In this document: in pieces, positions 12,745 through 24,152 of the stretch
Layout of the letters: each line of letters starts with the position of its first letter
How positions within the stretch are numbered: the first letter of the stretch is position 1
Assembly: GCA_949128115.1 (NCBI GenBank)
Contig: OX421968.1
Span: 682,001 to 746,000 of the forward strand
DNA: 64,000 nucleotides
Source: Anaspis maculata
Lineage: Eukaryota > Arthropoda > Insecta > Coleoptera > Scraptiidae
Direction of reading: 5' to 3'
The notes under the pieces: generated by a model
The model's input: only the letters and a program-made list of their open reading frames with translations
What the model was told of the DNA's origin: nothing
Database searches by the model: none
Position numbers and translations under genes: made by a program

Positions 12745-15700
12745 TATGTGTGTGTGTGTGTCTGTCTGTGATCTTCCACGATAACTGCCGTAAAGTTGAC
12801 TGGATCGACTTGATATTTGGTATACAAACATGGTTGTTTCCTGAAAAGAGCCCATTAGTTTTTGGCTGTCATCTGTCAAACCCAACTGTCACTATCATCA
12901 AATGTCAGAAGCTATATCTCACGGAACTCAACTTGCAATATGTCATTTGAAAGCCCTTGAAAAACTGTATTCATAACAGTTGGAAACATTGCCCTATCTG
13001 TCATCTGTCAAGTAATAAAAAATGTTAAAGTTCAAAACTTTACCAATTAATAATTCAAAATCTATCCGATGGATTGGAACCAGATTTGGCAGGAAGCAAC
13101 ACAACAAAAGAGTCAAATTGAGGCCGCAGTTGCAGTTTTCCACCATTCTCCAGTTGAGCGTAATGAATTTTCGAAATTTCTCCTGGCCGTTGCCACTCAG
13201 GAGGGGCTCTCGCCGGTGTTTCGACCAGCACGACTCGCTTTTGTAGCAGGACTCCACTCAAAAATTTATTCCTGCTCGGGGATCGACTTTTTTTTAGAAA
13301 TTTCAACTGATATCGAAAGTAGATTGTCTTGAGCGTCGTGCAGGTCTATTTTCAGAGTTGACACGGTTTCGGTTTTCCGACTGTAATTTTTTCAAAATGA
13401 AATTTGCACATTCCGTGAATTTGAGAAAAACGCAATGCAAACTTCTACATGCGGTAGGCCCTAGGAGGATATAAGAATAGGGAGGGAGTATAACCCAGCT
13501 TGTGGGCGGGGGGAAATGAAGCCAGGAGACGTAAGGGGTGAGGTAGCAACTACGCCCAAATATTGCATCTAGTTACAGGAGTCTTTTGACTTTTGTGAAT
13601 TGATTGACGTTATTGAAATAATTTGAAACTATTTGAGGTTAGTGAGATTTTTTTGATTGACATAAAATGAGTCCTGCCTGATATCTTTTATCTTTGTGCC
13701 TGGATCTTGTTTGGATGGTGCTTCATCTATAGGAGCTGAATAGATCAGCTTTCCTAGGTGTGGGAAAGACAGAGGCTACGTGCGCTGGATACAATATCAT
13801 GTATGAAGAATACCTATCCCATCAATGCGAGCCGGAGCTGCCGAAGGGGAGATGCCTACCTGTAGTATGGGGTCGCCTGATGTTTCAGTAGAATGTTAGG
13901 CAAGGATGAGAATGACCAGCAAATTCCAAAAATAATGAGCAGAAAATGAGCAGTTCGATTCTTTCCTCCTAGATTCTACCACGTATTTGTGAGGTCAGCA
14001 TTGTTAATACACCAAATGATGATCTACACTCTGTGATCTACACTGAACAGTGATAGGAGGTAGGTACTCTGGAAACCTCATCATCAGCCAATTTTAAGGC
14101 CTGTGTAGGGTTCAAGGTTCATGGCAAAATTACAATGAAAAGTACCCACCTAGGTATCTATCTTGCTGGAATTTCTATCCTGCTACGGACTATCACCTAC
14201 CACGAAGTTAGTGACGAAAATGATAATAAGTAGAAGCAGGTGAAATCTGTGATGAAATTCCTTTATGTAATCCAACGATCATATTTAGGAAGGATGTGGC
14301 TGGATCTGGTGCAGCACAAAGCATCATAGACTGACACTGACAAGAGCGACAGCTCGCAGAACTTGACGTGGCAATATTCAGTTTCAATGGTAAAGTGATA
14401 AAAATTTTGGGCGTACAAAGATGGCGGATATGACATTTCCATGGCTTCACTCTTTATGACGAACCCTCCCTCCCTATTCTTATATCCTCCTAGGGTAGGC
14501 CCCACGAGATATTAATTTTAGGTGCAGACATGCTGTGAATAAAAGTTAGAGAAAAGATTGAGCTAATTTTTGGAGGAAAAATTTTCGAAATCGGATCAAC
14601 AGTTGCCGAGTTTTCCTCTCTGGAAAAACTGCAAATTTTCCAACTTTTTATTCCGTGAACAGATTTCTTGGAATTGTTTTTTTTAGAGAATAGATAACTG
14701 GTTCTTGAACATTTTCCAATAATTTCTCTCCAATTTCCCGGAAATTTTTCTCCTGAAAATATAAAACCACTCATGCGATCGTACTAATTAAGCGGTTCTG
14801 TCACGATAATTACCGAATTATTGATCCGATCAAATCGAAATCAGGTACGGAGGCCTAAGTTCAGCCTGGAATGTTCTGATTAGACTTTGGGTGGATGATT
14901 TTGATCGGAAGCCCTCAGGTGGCACATTGGGTCTGGGTTTGTCTGCCCAAGCTCTAAATTGAAAATATAGAGTTGAAATTTGACACACAGATGCAGTGAA
15001 AGTTTTCAATCAAGTTTTTGTAATTTCATCATCATATCTGAAGTAGGAACAAAAATTTCAATAAGGAACCAGCATTGCATTTTTGAGATATCACAACAGT
15101 TAGCTACCTAGTTCTACCTTTTGGATCATTTCATCACCTTGGAAAACTGACCTAACCTGTCATTTTTTCTGTCCGCTCAACAATGGATGCAGGATGCTCG
15201 CTAAACGCTCGACTAAATAGAATTTTTTCATCGATTTCCAAATCGAATCGCCCCCTCCCGAAGGGACACTTCGATCAAAATCATTACTGACGTCTCTGGA
15301 TACCGCCGGGAAAGTTTTGTGTCGCCCCACAACAGATTTTTTCACTTTTACTTCAGAACGATGCATCCTACGGAAAAATGCAAGAGGAATAAAAGTTTTG
15401 GATTGAAAGAATCTATCGAAAAAAATACATTTGAAGCTCTTACTTTTGACAGTTCTTGAGCAAATAATTGAAAACTTTCTTGCATTTTGTACCTTTGAGG
15501 AGCTGTAACTCCCTCAGGGAGCACTTTAGGAAAAAAATTTACTCCTACTTTTCGACTTATTTTTCTGAGAGGAATCACCTCCCGAAGTATTATGCAAGGT
15601 CACTGAAACACCCTGTATATCAATCAATAAATATCATGATATACAGGGTGTCCCATATATAGCGTGCAATACTTCACCAGTAGATTCTGCGACCCAAACC

Positions 15701-17104
15701 AAGGAAAAAAGTTCCCATAAACATAGGTCGAAAAATGCTTCATAAGCGAGCTACAGCCCTCTAAAAGTGGTACCCCGAAGATGGTTTTTATTTAATATCT
15801 GCGAAACTGTCAACAGCAAAATCATGAAATTTTGCACATCGGCCAATCTTTTCATGTCTAATAATATGTGAAAATAACAATTTCAAAATTCTATCCAGAA
15901 ATGGGTCAGACTGTGGGGGGTGGGGAGTAAAATCACCCCAACTTTTTCAAGTGCCGTTTTTTTGCAACTTTAGCATAAAATTATGAAACCCGAAAGCATT
16001 TTGCAATAAAAATGTCCCCCTGTTCAACTTCGATAGGAAGCACCGTTCTCGAGTAAAATCGATTTGAAACTTACCCTACATGTCATAAAAATTCATAATG
16101 AAAATTACAAAAAAAAATAAAAATTGAGCGTAGGCCATGGAAGACGACTTCTATGTTTGGGAAAAAAATAATCGAGACAGGTGACAGGCCAGAGCACGAC
16201 CATTACAGCAGCCATACACGAAGTGCATGTCTGCCAGCTCTTGGTTTTTGAAACATTCCATTTTTACAAAACAGTACCCGCAATAAAACTTCTTCAATTA
16301 GCTATAAGGGGTTTCTGATTCGACTAAAGAAGTTGTTGACGGGAACCGGTCTTATTTTATTTTTTTCGTCAAGTAGAAACTCCTCCAAAAAGAAAATGTA
16401 CATGCATGTTGATGCATTGCTATCAAATTTTGAAAATTTCCAAAAAAATTTGAAAATTTTTGATTTTGATTTTTGAAAATTAGAAAACTAGATAGCATCG
16501 ACAATGCATCTTCCCCCAAGAAAGTCGCATGCCAAATTTGAATTTTCTATTCTCAAAAAAAAGTACCAAATATGATTTCTCGTAGACATGAAAAAGTGAA
16601 TTAGTAGAAAACATTTCTGGTACCTTTTTTTTGGAATGGAAAGTTCAAATTTGGCATGCGACTTTCTTGGGGAAAGATGCATTGTCGATGCTATCTAGTT
16701 TTTTGAATTTTCAAAAATCAAAATCAAAAATTTTCAATTTTTTTTTGAAATTTACAAAATTTGATAGCAATGCCCGTACATTTTTTTCTTGGCGGAGTTT
16801 CGACTTGACGAAAAAAAATAAATAAAAAATATTCCCGTCAACAACTTTTTTAGTCGCATCAGAAACCCCTAAAACACAACTTTCAAACACACTGTCACCC
16901 ATGTCATGAATCTGTCACCCTGTCTTTCTTTATTTTTCCCCAAGCATAGCAGTCGTGTTCCATGGCCTACGCTCAATTTTTTTCTTTTTGTAATTTCATT
17001 ATGAATTTTTATGACAGGTAGGGTAATTTTCAAATCGATTTTACTCGAGAACGGTGCTTCCTATCGGAGTTGAACAGGAGGACCTTTTTCATGCAAAATG
17101 CTTT

Positions 17105-17135
<31 letters not shown>

Positions 17136-20100
17136 CTTTATTTCGTTCCATGTTTACCCCATCAGGTGTGGAACCGTCACAGTATGTACATTGTACAGCA
17201 ACGCGTAATATAAATAAATATAAATCGCATTCAAATATAAATAAATATCTCAAATAAATAACCACATAAATATATAAATAGATAACAACACAAATATATA
17301 CAAAAATATAGAAATTTATGGGAAACAACACACATGGTATATAGATTAAACATCATCATAAAAACATTTTAAAATTCATGACTTGATCGACGTCTGCATC
17401 ATCAATGAACTCCTGCACCGAGTAATAAGCTTTACATGCTAGAAACCCCCCGAGCAAGTGCCGAACCCGAGGTGAGCGCAGCTTTTTGAAGTCGGAAGGA
17501 AATTGATTGAAAATTTGTAGTGCTGAATATGGAACATTTTTCTGAAGGTAAGTATATTGCAACTTATTCATTTTGAGATGATCTTTGTGTCGCGTTGCAT
17601 ATGCATGATTCAATCTGCATCCCTCAAACAAATCCTGGTTCTTCAAGATAGATATTGTGACCTCATAGATATAGAGAGACGCCAAAGTAAGAACGCCGTG
17701 CTCAATAAAATATGGCCTGCATGTATCTCTTGACGTTCCATGGCTTCATGCTAAAGTTGCAAAAAAACGACACTTGAAAAAGTTGGGGTGATTTTACCCC
17801 CCACCCCCCACAGTCTAACCCATTTCTGGATAGAATTTTGTGATTATTATTATTGCACATTATTAGACATCAAAAGATTGGCCAATGTGCAAAATTTCAT
17901 GATTCTGCTGTCAACAGTTTCGAAAATATCAAATAAAAACCATCTTCAGGGTACCACTTTTAGAGGGCTGTAGCTCGCATATGAAGCATTTTTCGACCTA
18001 TGTTTATGGAAACTTTTTTTCTTATTTTCAGCCGTAGAATCTGCTGGTGAAATATTGCACGCTAATTATGGGACACCCTGTATATCGTGATATTTATTGT
18101 GATACATATCACTTGATATATATCTGACAACCCTGTATTATAGTCTACTCGGCATGAGAGTCGTGAATTCTTCAAGAGAATAAAAACAATGCTCCGACAG
18201 AAATTCCTTTAGTCCCATTTGAAAGTCCTCAAGTCCGTTATAGATTTGATTCTGATTGGGAGGTTATTGAAAATTTTGCTACACGTGTAGTAAGGACTTT
18301 TGGTGTAGGTTGTTAGTTTATATTTGGATATATAAATATTTCGAACCGTTCTGGTGTCACGACCGTGAATCTCGTAGTGCAGTGGAAACTTATCTGGGTG
18401 TGTTTTGACATAGATGATGATACAGTACAAAGTGAGCATCTTTGAACTTCCGAATACAGGTTTGCAGGAGTTCAGAGAACCCAACGAAAACACAAGTGTG
18501 ATGATTCGCTTCTGAAGAATCAAGATTCGTTGTATCTCCGTTGCAAAACCCCAGTAAATTACCAAGTAATTCAAGTGGGGAAACGCAAGGGGGTAATACG
18601 CTGTCCGCAGGAAATTCTCATTCACTACATTTCTCACGTTTCTGATGGCAAAATATGCCGAATTGAGTTTTTTCGCTACGTGATCCAGGTGAGCATCCCA
18701 CGTTAAATTCTCAAGATACAGTCCCAGAAACCTCGTGACAACTGCCTTCTCAATTTTTACATTGTTCAGGCTTAGGTCTAGATTAGGGCTGGGCGATTAT
18801 GAGTTTTTATAATCGATAATCGATTATAAGAAAATAATCGATTACTCCGATTAATCGATTTTGAAAAATCGACCAATCGATTATTGAAAAATCGATTAAT
18901 CGATTATTTCAAAATCAATAAATCGATTATTTCAAAATCGATCAATCGATTATTTCAAAAATGAGAAATCGATTATTAAAAAATTGATTGATCGATTCCT
19001 TTTGGTTATCAGTTTTTTTGCAATTATTGCATGCACTCGCATTTTGGTGGATTTTTTAAAAATAGTTCCAAACAATGCTTTTCATCTTAGTATAGCCATA
19101 GTGGTTTACGGAAAGACCCAATCGAACCAATAACCAAACACCAAGTCAAGAAAGAACTGAATAGATGAGAATGAGCCGGCGCCACCTAGCCTAAAGCGTG
19201 CAGCTTTTCATTTATACGTTTATTTAACGTCGGCCTATTTCCGCAACGAGGCCTAACACCGACGCCGGTGAATGCTTTCCTCCACTATACCGGAAATTTT
19301 GCCGAACCCCTGTGTGTTCCAACACAGGGTAGGGATTTTTAACGACCACCAACATCGCATGGGGTCGGCACCATCGTTCGTATTTTACGTGCTATGCGAC
19401 ACACGGCGCGTCTTGCATTTAGCAAGCATTCCAACTAAACCAAGAAGCTTGTTTTCGAGGCCGAAAATCCGCCCCCAGCGGAGATCGAACCCGCGACCTC
19501 TGGAGTGGTAGTCGAACGCGCTAACTAACCACACCACAAGCTCCTCAGCTTTTCATTTATTATTACCAGTCCGATGGTCTTGTTTACATGAAGCTCATAT
19601 TACGTTTCGCCCCAGTTTCACTCTAGTAATGGATAGGTTGCATTCCCTTTCTTTGACCTTGACGCAAGATGCAATACAATGCAATTTAAAAAAAGAAAGA
19701 AATTTGCTATACGTATTTTACGATAGGGTGAATGCATGCAATTCGTTCACCTGATCACCGGCAGGCAGCGCAAGGATCTAGTTATGTTTTGACGTTTGTT
19801 AGGGAATTGCGTTGAGGCCATAGACAAAGATTGGGGCACATAACAGGTGTAAGGCATTGTTAGAAAAATTAGAAATCACAATCTTCATCTCGTAAACGCC
19901 GAACAAACCAGTATGTGAACAAAGCACGTGAAAATGACAGTAGGTACTTAGTGAAGATAGTACGGTTGACGTTGACTCCGCATGGATGAAACTTGACAGA
20001 TGACAATGACACTATTGACATTTTGCCATAAACTCTCTCTACATGCAAGCACCCTATTCCTATTATTGTAGAATTACATAGGTGATCGAATAGGTAGGTA

Positions 20101-20611
20101 AGTACGATTGCGGCCAAAATAAAGTGGACGACAATGTCAACGAGTTGGCTTGCTGTCATGCGACGTTCAGGCCAGAATCCCGAGAAATCTGTCAACTGTC
20201 GTCCACTTTAAAAAGTCCGCAACGGTACCTATAAAAATTTCTCTACCTCCCATAGCAACGTGACCAGACCAGGTAGCTAGAAAATAATCGAAATTTGAAT
20301 AATCGATTAATAATTGAATTACCAGTTATTCGATTAAGTGATCAGCGTTTATTCCAATAATTGAAAAGCAGTTTAATTAATCGATTAGCGATTTTATCCC
20401 AATAATCGATTGAATAATCGATTATTCACAATCGATTAATCGATTGAATAATCGATTATTCGCAATCGATTAATTGATTAGTTGAATAATCGATCAATCG
20501 GGATTTTCGATTAATCGATCATTTTTCTGCATGCTAAAATAATCGATTAATCGATTATTATAATTATAATGATGCTCATTGTAACATGTTTACTCCTTTT
20601 AAGAGATAATA

Positions 20612-20665
<54 letters not shown>

Positions 20666-23576
20666 AATCGAATATATTGCCCAGCGCTAGTCTAGATCTT
20701 CGAGCTGTTTTTTTTTTCTGTGGAACTTCACGTATGTCGTTTTGGATGGGTTTATAATCAACTTGTTGGAGCTGCACCAGGTGTAAAAACGTCGCAACAC
20801 CCGCTCGGCTGCCTGCTGGAGCCCCACGGGCGATGCAGACCTCAGACCAATAGTTGTATCGTCCGCGAACATCACAAGCTTAACATCATTGCTGTCATCA
20901 CCGATGTGATCCCCCAGATCGTTGATAAATAGATTGAAAAGCTGAGGCGACATCGCACCGCCCTGTGGAGCCCCAGACTCGACGTAAAATTGCGAGGAGA
21001 AGGAGTTGTTCAGTCTCACCCTCATCCTTCTACGACACAAATAGGACTCAATCCACCTGTTTATGGAGCCCCTGATACCCATGTGCGCGAGTTTGGTAGT
21101 AACAAAATTCACATTCATACAGTCGAAGGCTTCAGTTGAATCAAAGCACAAGACAGCGACAATCATCTCACCATCCAGAGCATCGTAAACGAAGTTCATG
21201 AGATCAAATGATGCCGTGCCTGTCGGTCGTTTCGCCACAAACCAATTTGCTGTTTAGCTGAAAGGCCTTGTGAGGCCACAAAGTTAGAGATTCTGTCATT
21301 GACGATTTTTTCGAAAAGTTTTGAAAAACAAGATATTGGCGCCATCGGTCTATAGTTGTCAATATTCTTTTTACTAATGACTTTTTTATGAACGCAAAAT
21401 AGAAAATAGTATATAATTCAACAAGCGGGTAATTATTGCTTTTTACTGAGTAATTAATAGCCATTACCCGCGAGTAGAATACTATGCTTTATTCAGTCTT
21501 ATTGAAAAATGCAGGCATGTATGCCCGTGATAATTCGTGCATTATTCAATAGGATTGGATAAAATGATTTACTGCAGTATCGTGTTCATGTATACAGATA
21601 CAGCGGTTCGGATATGATGGTAGAAATGTTGAAAGAGCCATCGATTCCGACGAATTTTCTCATCACTGCTCGGATCAACCATCCTCACTATGCGTTGTGA
21701 TGCGTGGAAAAACAAAAGGTCTGGTTCTTGAACATTTCCCAATATTTTCTTTACAATTTTCCGGGAAATTTCCGGTTGAAAATGTAAAATCAGCTTGGGT
21801 TTTCGAGCACAGACTCTTATGTAGCTCAATTGACGAATTTTCATATAGAATGATTTGGAATATGATGTGAGGTTTTCCCAGAAAATTCGAATTTTCCTGA
21901 CAAAATTTTCAATTTCCTGCAAATTATTTTCAATATTTCTCTTTCATTCCAACTTCCTACCGGAAAGAACGTTTCGAACAAAATTTTCCATAGGTTCCTG
22001 GATACTAGTCGGGAAAGTTTTGGGGTGAGAACCGATTTTTTTTTCTTATGGGAAAGGTGGACTGCCACACGACGAGCTTGCGAGGCGGTTGGAGCGCTCT
22101 GGTTGCGAATTAAAAGGTCGTGAGTTCGAACCTCCGCGGCGGCAGTAAAAATTTACTAGCTAGCTTAGGGCTAGATTTCAAGCCGGAGATCCGCCCGCGC
22201 ATGTGAAGCGTAAGTCTGGTCACTATGACAACGTAACGTAACACAATCCGACGCGATGATTGGCTTATTGATGTTGATGCCGTAAATGAGTGGTTGCGCC
22301 TTCAACTTGAAATTCAGCCCTTGGGTAGTGAACTGCTATCCATGGTGCAAAACTTTCTTTGATATCTGCACTATTTTACCTACTTAAGGTAAAAGGTGAT
22401 ACTTTTAGTACCAAAAAGTGTCCATTGTTTAGCCAAAGTAGATAAGATTGTTTTTTTTTTACATAAATAAAAATGACAAGCTTACTAGTTCTTTGTGATG
22501 AAATCGTTGATGTCCGCGGTGTTGGCTTTGCCAGAATAAGCAACACTGCTTTCTTCAAACTTGTTGTGTAAATGGACGGGATGGTACAAGATGATTCCAT
22601 CGGTGACTCCATGTTTCTCCAGCACTGATTTGTATGTGGAATGGGCGAAACGGACTTTCTCTCTTAATTTATCTGCGAGCTTCAGAAAGGCAGTTTTCAG
22701 ATCAGTTTCCTTTTCAAAGAAGCCAACAACGGAAACGTCATTTTCAGCTTTAAGGAACTTTTCAAATTCTTCAATGCTGCTCAGCTCCTTGGAACTGGGA
22801 CCGACTTGTGCTTTCATGAATTTGACGATGCCAGACGCCTCCCGTGGGCCATTGTACTCTTGCGAGAACTCGCCATTGCGGAAGATCTTCAACGTAGGGT
22901 AGCCGCTGACGCTGTGCTTGTTGCATGTATCCTTGCCGGCTTCTGTACAATCGACCTTGACTAAAGCGATCGGAGGATCATTTCTGATGAGGTCTTCGGC
23001 TGCTTTGGCGTATTCGGGTTTCAGTTTCTTGCAATGACCACACCTGGAACATTTACAAATTCTTTCAATTTAATAGGTACCTGTGGTTCTGGTAGGTACC
23101 TCACTCATTTGTTGCGACAACGCCAAGACAGTGAGTTTTTTGGTTTTTTTCATCATTTTACACTTGAAAAAAAATCAACAGGAAAGGCACTTGAAAGAAT
23201 TGACTGTCTGTGGTGGAGCGGCAGAAAACAGGAACAGGAACAGGAACAGGAACAGGAACAGGAACACTGGACAGTAACAGGACTGTGAGTCGTGTCGTGA
23301 CCTTTACCTAAGATGAGTCGTCAGATTTTTTGCCGTTTTTCTTTGTAAGAATTTAGACAGAACATACCCAAGTACCTATCTATTACCTACCGAAATTGAA
23401 TTTTAAAGAGATATTATGTTAACTTACCAGGGAGCATAGAACATAACAAGTGCAGTTTCATGTTCGGCTATTCTGGAACTGAAATCGCTATCCCCAAACT
23501 CGAGAACGTCCTCTTCTTTGGCCCAGCTTGCGTGGAAGACTACACACAACGCTGCTAATTTTAATATTAGTTTCAT
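5503..23576 (-). CDS. PDIA3: Protein disulfide isomerase A3 (ERp57/ERp60), 4 exons, 493 aa
   Basis: This is an ER-lumen thiol oxidoreductase that forms and rearranges disulfides in glycoproteins. The coding exons are 23576-23428, 23043-22486, 7979-7316 and 5613-5503. All junctions are GT-AG, phases match, and the sum is 1,482 nt. Residues 1-19 form a signal peptide. The first thioredoxin domain has CGHC at 51-54, with its Trp codon split by intron 1. Two redox-inactive domains follow. The second catalytic domain has CGHC at 396-399. The C-terminus is KTEL, an ER-retrieval signal. Length and the RYDGGREVDDF join near the end match the ERp57 family. I chose the ATG at 23574-23576 over an in-frame one 15 codons upstream because it begins the signal peptide directly. 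The introns are 384, 14,506 and 1,702 bp. The acceptor of exon 3 is preceded by an unusually long T tract (7981-8003 on the plus strand). Confidence 0.95.
6108..6440. mobile_element. MITE fragment related to 60180-61073
   Basis: The left part, about 6110-6250, contains CTTTTTCGAG, AACTTTTTGTAACCGG and GACATCTGACATTTCTCGC blocks. These match, in inverted order, the right end of the element at 60930-61073. Only one end is recognisable. It sits in intron 3 of the PDIA3 gene. Confidence 0.5.
6441..7315. other. PDIA3 intron 3, unassigned
   Basis: AT-rich intronic DNA. A dispersed-repeat fragment at about 7080-7285 contains two CACCCTGTAT blocks resembling the TA-flanked CAGGGTG ends found elsewhere in the window. 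No gene or RNA is recognised. Confidence 0.4.
8860..10375. repeat. ~270-bp tandem array in PDIA3 intron 2
   Basis: The block GAAATTCAAAATGGCGG recurs at about 9371, 9641, 9910 and 10180, a period of 269-270 bp. Each unit also carries TCAACTTTATAT.GTGG, CGTTTGCACCACAT and CAATATGGAGAATACAAGATG. The left flank holds older units rich in AATATGGCGGCCAAG. The array ends with ACGGACGGACTGAC and GCGCTAAAAA, the same ending seen at 58746-58830. Confidence 0.75.
10760..11595. repeat. Palindromic repeat around 11165
   Basis: About 10770-11150 and 11190-11550 are inverted copies. Shared blocks include GGGGCGAAGATAATA, AATATTTTTGGAAA(A)CGGTTTCAATTTTTGAA and GCCACTTTCC.GG. The loop is short. A hAT-like MITE is inserted directly after it. 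Confidence 0.7.
11603..12166. mobile_element. hAT-like MITE, 564 bp, 8-bp target duplication
   Basis: An exact 8-bp duplication, ATGTTTAT, flanks it at 11595-11602 and 12167-12174. The ends are TAGGGTGGGCCGAAAAA and its inverse. The whole element is nearly palindromic; for example GGTCTTGGGGTG and CACCCCAAGACC mirror each other. Eight-bp duplications and TA-G ends fit the hAT superfamily. It has no coding capacity. Confidence 0.8.
12712..12763. repeat. (TG)n microsatellite
   Basis: An imperfect run of TG dinucleotides with a few TA and TC interruptions. It follows a dispersed-repeat segment (about 12560-12700) that also occurs near 5975-6105 (blocks TTTACTTTCCCG and CGATCGACTTGAAATTTGG or close variants). 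Confidence 0.8.
13461..14493. mobile_element. 1,033-bp TIR element with 8-bp target duplication
   Basis: It begins CTAGGAGGATATAAGAATAG and ends with the perfect inverse. Both sides carry GGTAGGCC (13453-13460 and 14494-14501). The TIRs continue into an AGGGAGGGA block. No transposase frame is seen. The 8-bp duplication suggests the hAT superfamily, but that is inference. Confidence 0.7.
15644..18080. mobile_element. TA-flanked CAGGGTG foldback interrupted by a LINE
   Basis: The ends are CAGGGTGTCCCAT and the inverse, each next to TA. The arms mirror each other around a centre near 16580, sharing for example GAGCGTAGGCCATGG, CGAGAACGGTGCTTCCTATC and GTACC.CGAAGATGG. The right arm is broken by a LINE 3' fragment at about 17104-17750. 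Once that is ignored, the palindrome spans almost the whole element. Confidence 0.75.
17104..17750 (-). mobile_element. 5'-truncated LINE, C-terminal tail of ORF2
   Basis: A minus-strand frame (about 17685-17356) resembles the C-terminal tail of the LINE at 31868-32936: a basic segment with YATRHKDHLKM, then FLACKAYYSVQEF. It is followed on the minus strand by a (TATC)n tail, read as GATA repeats at 17105-17136. This is the usual layout of a 5'-truncated non-LTR insertion. The reverse transcriptase core is absent. Confidence 0.65.
18784..20689. mobile_element. hAT-like non-autonomous element, 1,906 bp
   Basis: An exact 8-bp duplication, GTCTAGAT, flanks it (18776-18783 and 20690-20697). It splits a LINE frame, so the limits are certain. 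The ends are TAGGGCTGGGCGAT and, inverted, TAGCGCTGGGCAAT. Both subterminal regions are arrays of AATCGATT-type palindromic octamers (18815-18990 and 20280-20560). A (TTGA)n run lies at 20612-20663. The middle is unique-looking DNA plus a SINE. No transposase is present. Confidence 0.85.
19216..19545 (-). mobile_element. tRNA-derived SINE with 15-bp target duplication
   Basis: On the minus strand it starts GAGGAGCTTGTGGTGTGG, with an A-box-like GTGTGGTTAG stretch, then a B box GGTTCGATCTC near 19470. A body and an AAATAAA-rich 3' end follow. Perfect CAGCTTTTCATTTAT duplications flank it (19201-19215 and 19546-19560). A truncated relative lies at 63365-63529. It is nested inside the hAT-like element, so it is younger than that insertion. 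Confidence 0.8.
21376..22066. repeat. Dispersed non-coding repeat in PDIA3 intron 2
   Basis: AT-rich sequence sharing blocks with 14520-14770 and 15290-15360 (TTTCCGGGAAATTT-like and CGGGAAAGTTTTG). The similarity is piecemeal and no ends are clear. No gene is recognised. Confidence 0.4.
22067..22350 (+). mobile_element. tRNA-related SINE head
   Basis: About 22069-22145 reads like a degenerate tRNA. There is an imperfect acceptor pair (CTGCCAC with GCGGCAG), a GCGAGGCGGTTGG D-arm region and a GAGTTCGAACCTC B box. A non-tRNA body follows. The anticodon arm does not fold convincingly, so I call it a SINE head and not a functional tRNA. Confidence 0.5.
23226..23266. repeat. (CAGGAA)n hexanucleotide repeat
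   Basis: About six perfect tandem copies of a 6-bp unit inside PDIA3 intron 1. It gives spurious Glu/Gln- and Asn/Arg-rich open frames. Confidence 0.9.
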
Positions 23577-24147
23577 CTTGTTGTATTTTTTGTAAATTCC
23601 CAATTCCCACAGCCGGCACAACCTTCTTTCACAGAATTACTCTTCACTCTCGTACTTCTTGTACTTGTACTTTGTAGCTTTGTAATTCAAGTCCCGGCTT
23701 TGCTGTTCGCTCCCTGGCTCCGGCTATACTCTTCCGGCTCACAGATTGATTGCACTTGCGATCTTTTTCCGACTTGCAGAATGGTGTGGTGCTGGGACTG
23801 TTGGTTGTTGGTTGTTGTACGTGGCTGTGACACTGCGCAAGCTTTGTCTATTCAAGTGTTGTCGCATGGTTGTCGCTAGCTTATTGGTAGATTTCACGCG
23901 CATGTATTTAAAAAAAAATCTAGCTCACACACAAAATCAAAATGTACTCACAGTCACATCTCACATCTCACATCACATCACTTAAAGCCATCTGAACCAT
24001 CTGATTGATGGCAGTAGCTCAACAAACCAGAATTTCAAAATAATGATAGTCAACAATAAATTATTGTTATTGCGGATGATAGGTATTATAGCTTTCTTAA
24101 TGGCATGCTTGTCATAATTATGGTATAGTTGGCAACATTAGGGTGTG
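23577..24147. promoter_or_regulatory. PDIA3 upstream region
   Basis: This is the 5' flank of the PDIA3 start codon. It contains a short run of TCTTGTAC-type repeats (about 23655-23670) and CACATCT-type repeats (23955-23985). No TATA box or ER-stress element can be named with confidence. Promoter function is inferred only from position. Confidence 0.3.
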
Positions 24148-24152
24148 AAGTT

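Larger units (their letters stand above)
12262..15615. mobile_element. TA-flanked foldback with CAGGGTG ends, carrying an insertion
   Basis: It begins CAGGGTGTTCCAATGACC after TA, and ends with CACCCTG before TA. Arms of about 165 bp (12262-12430 and 15455-15615) are inverted copies, sharing ATAATACTTCGGGAGGTGATT. The interior is AT-rich and holds a separate 1,033-bp insertion (13461-14493) and a (TG)n run near 12712-12763. No protein gene is recognised. Confidence 0.6.
18185..21375 (-). mobile_element. LINE reverse transcriptase remnant, split by a hAT-like element
   Basis: Read from 21375 downward, the frame starts with an NIDNYRPM-like reverse transcriptase entry motif (about 21367). A shift near 21236 follows, then a clean stretch to 20698 with the SGAPQGGAMSP and MFADDTT catalytic motifs. 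The frame resumes at 18775 and continues to about 18185 through the C-terminal region ending in CFYSLEEF. The 1,906-bp gap is an inserted element with its own 8-bp target duplication. The 5' half with the endonuclease is missing, so this copy is dead. It lies in intron 2 of PDIA3, in the same orientation. Confidence 0.8.

Noticed and set aside
12558..12950. Val/Cys-rich 130-codon frame
   Set aside because: Translation of the (TG)n microsatellite and a dispersed repeat.
17089..17331. Tyr/Ile-rich 80-codon minus-strand frame
   Set aside because: Translation of GATA repeats and the AT-rich LINE tail.
22067..22145. Functional tRNA gene
   Set aside because: The B box is present, but the acceptor stem has a mismatch, the T stem is poor and no convincing anticodon arm forms. 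It is better explained as a SINE head.
23034..23288. Glu/Gln-repeat frame
   Set aside because: Produced by the (CAGGAA)n hexanucleotide run in a PDIA3 intron.
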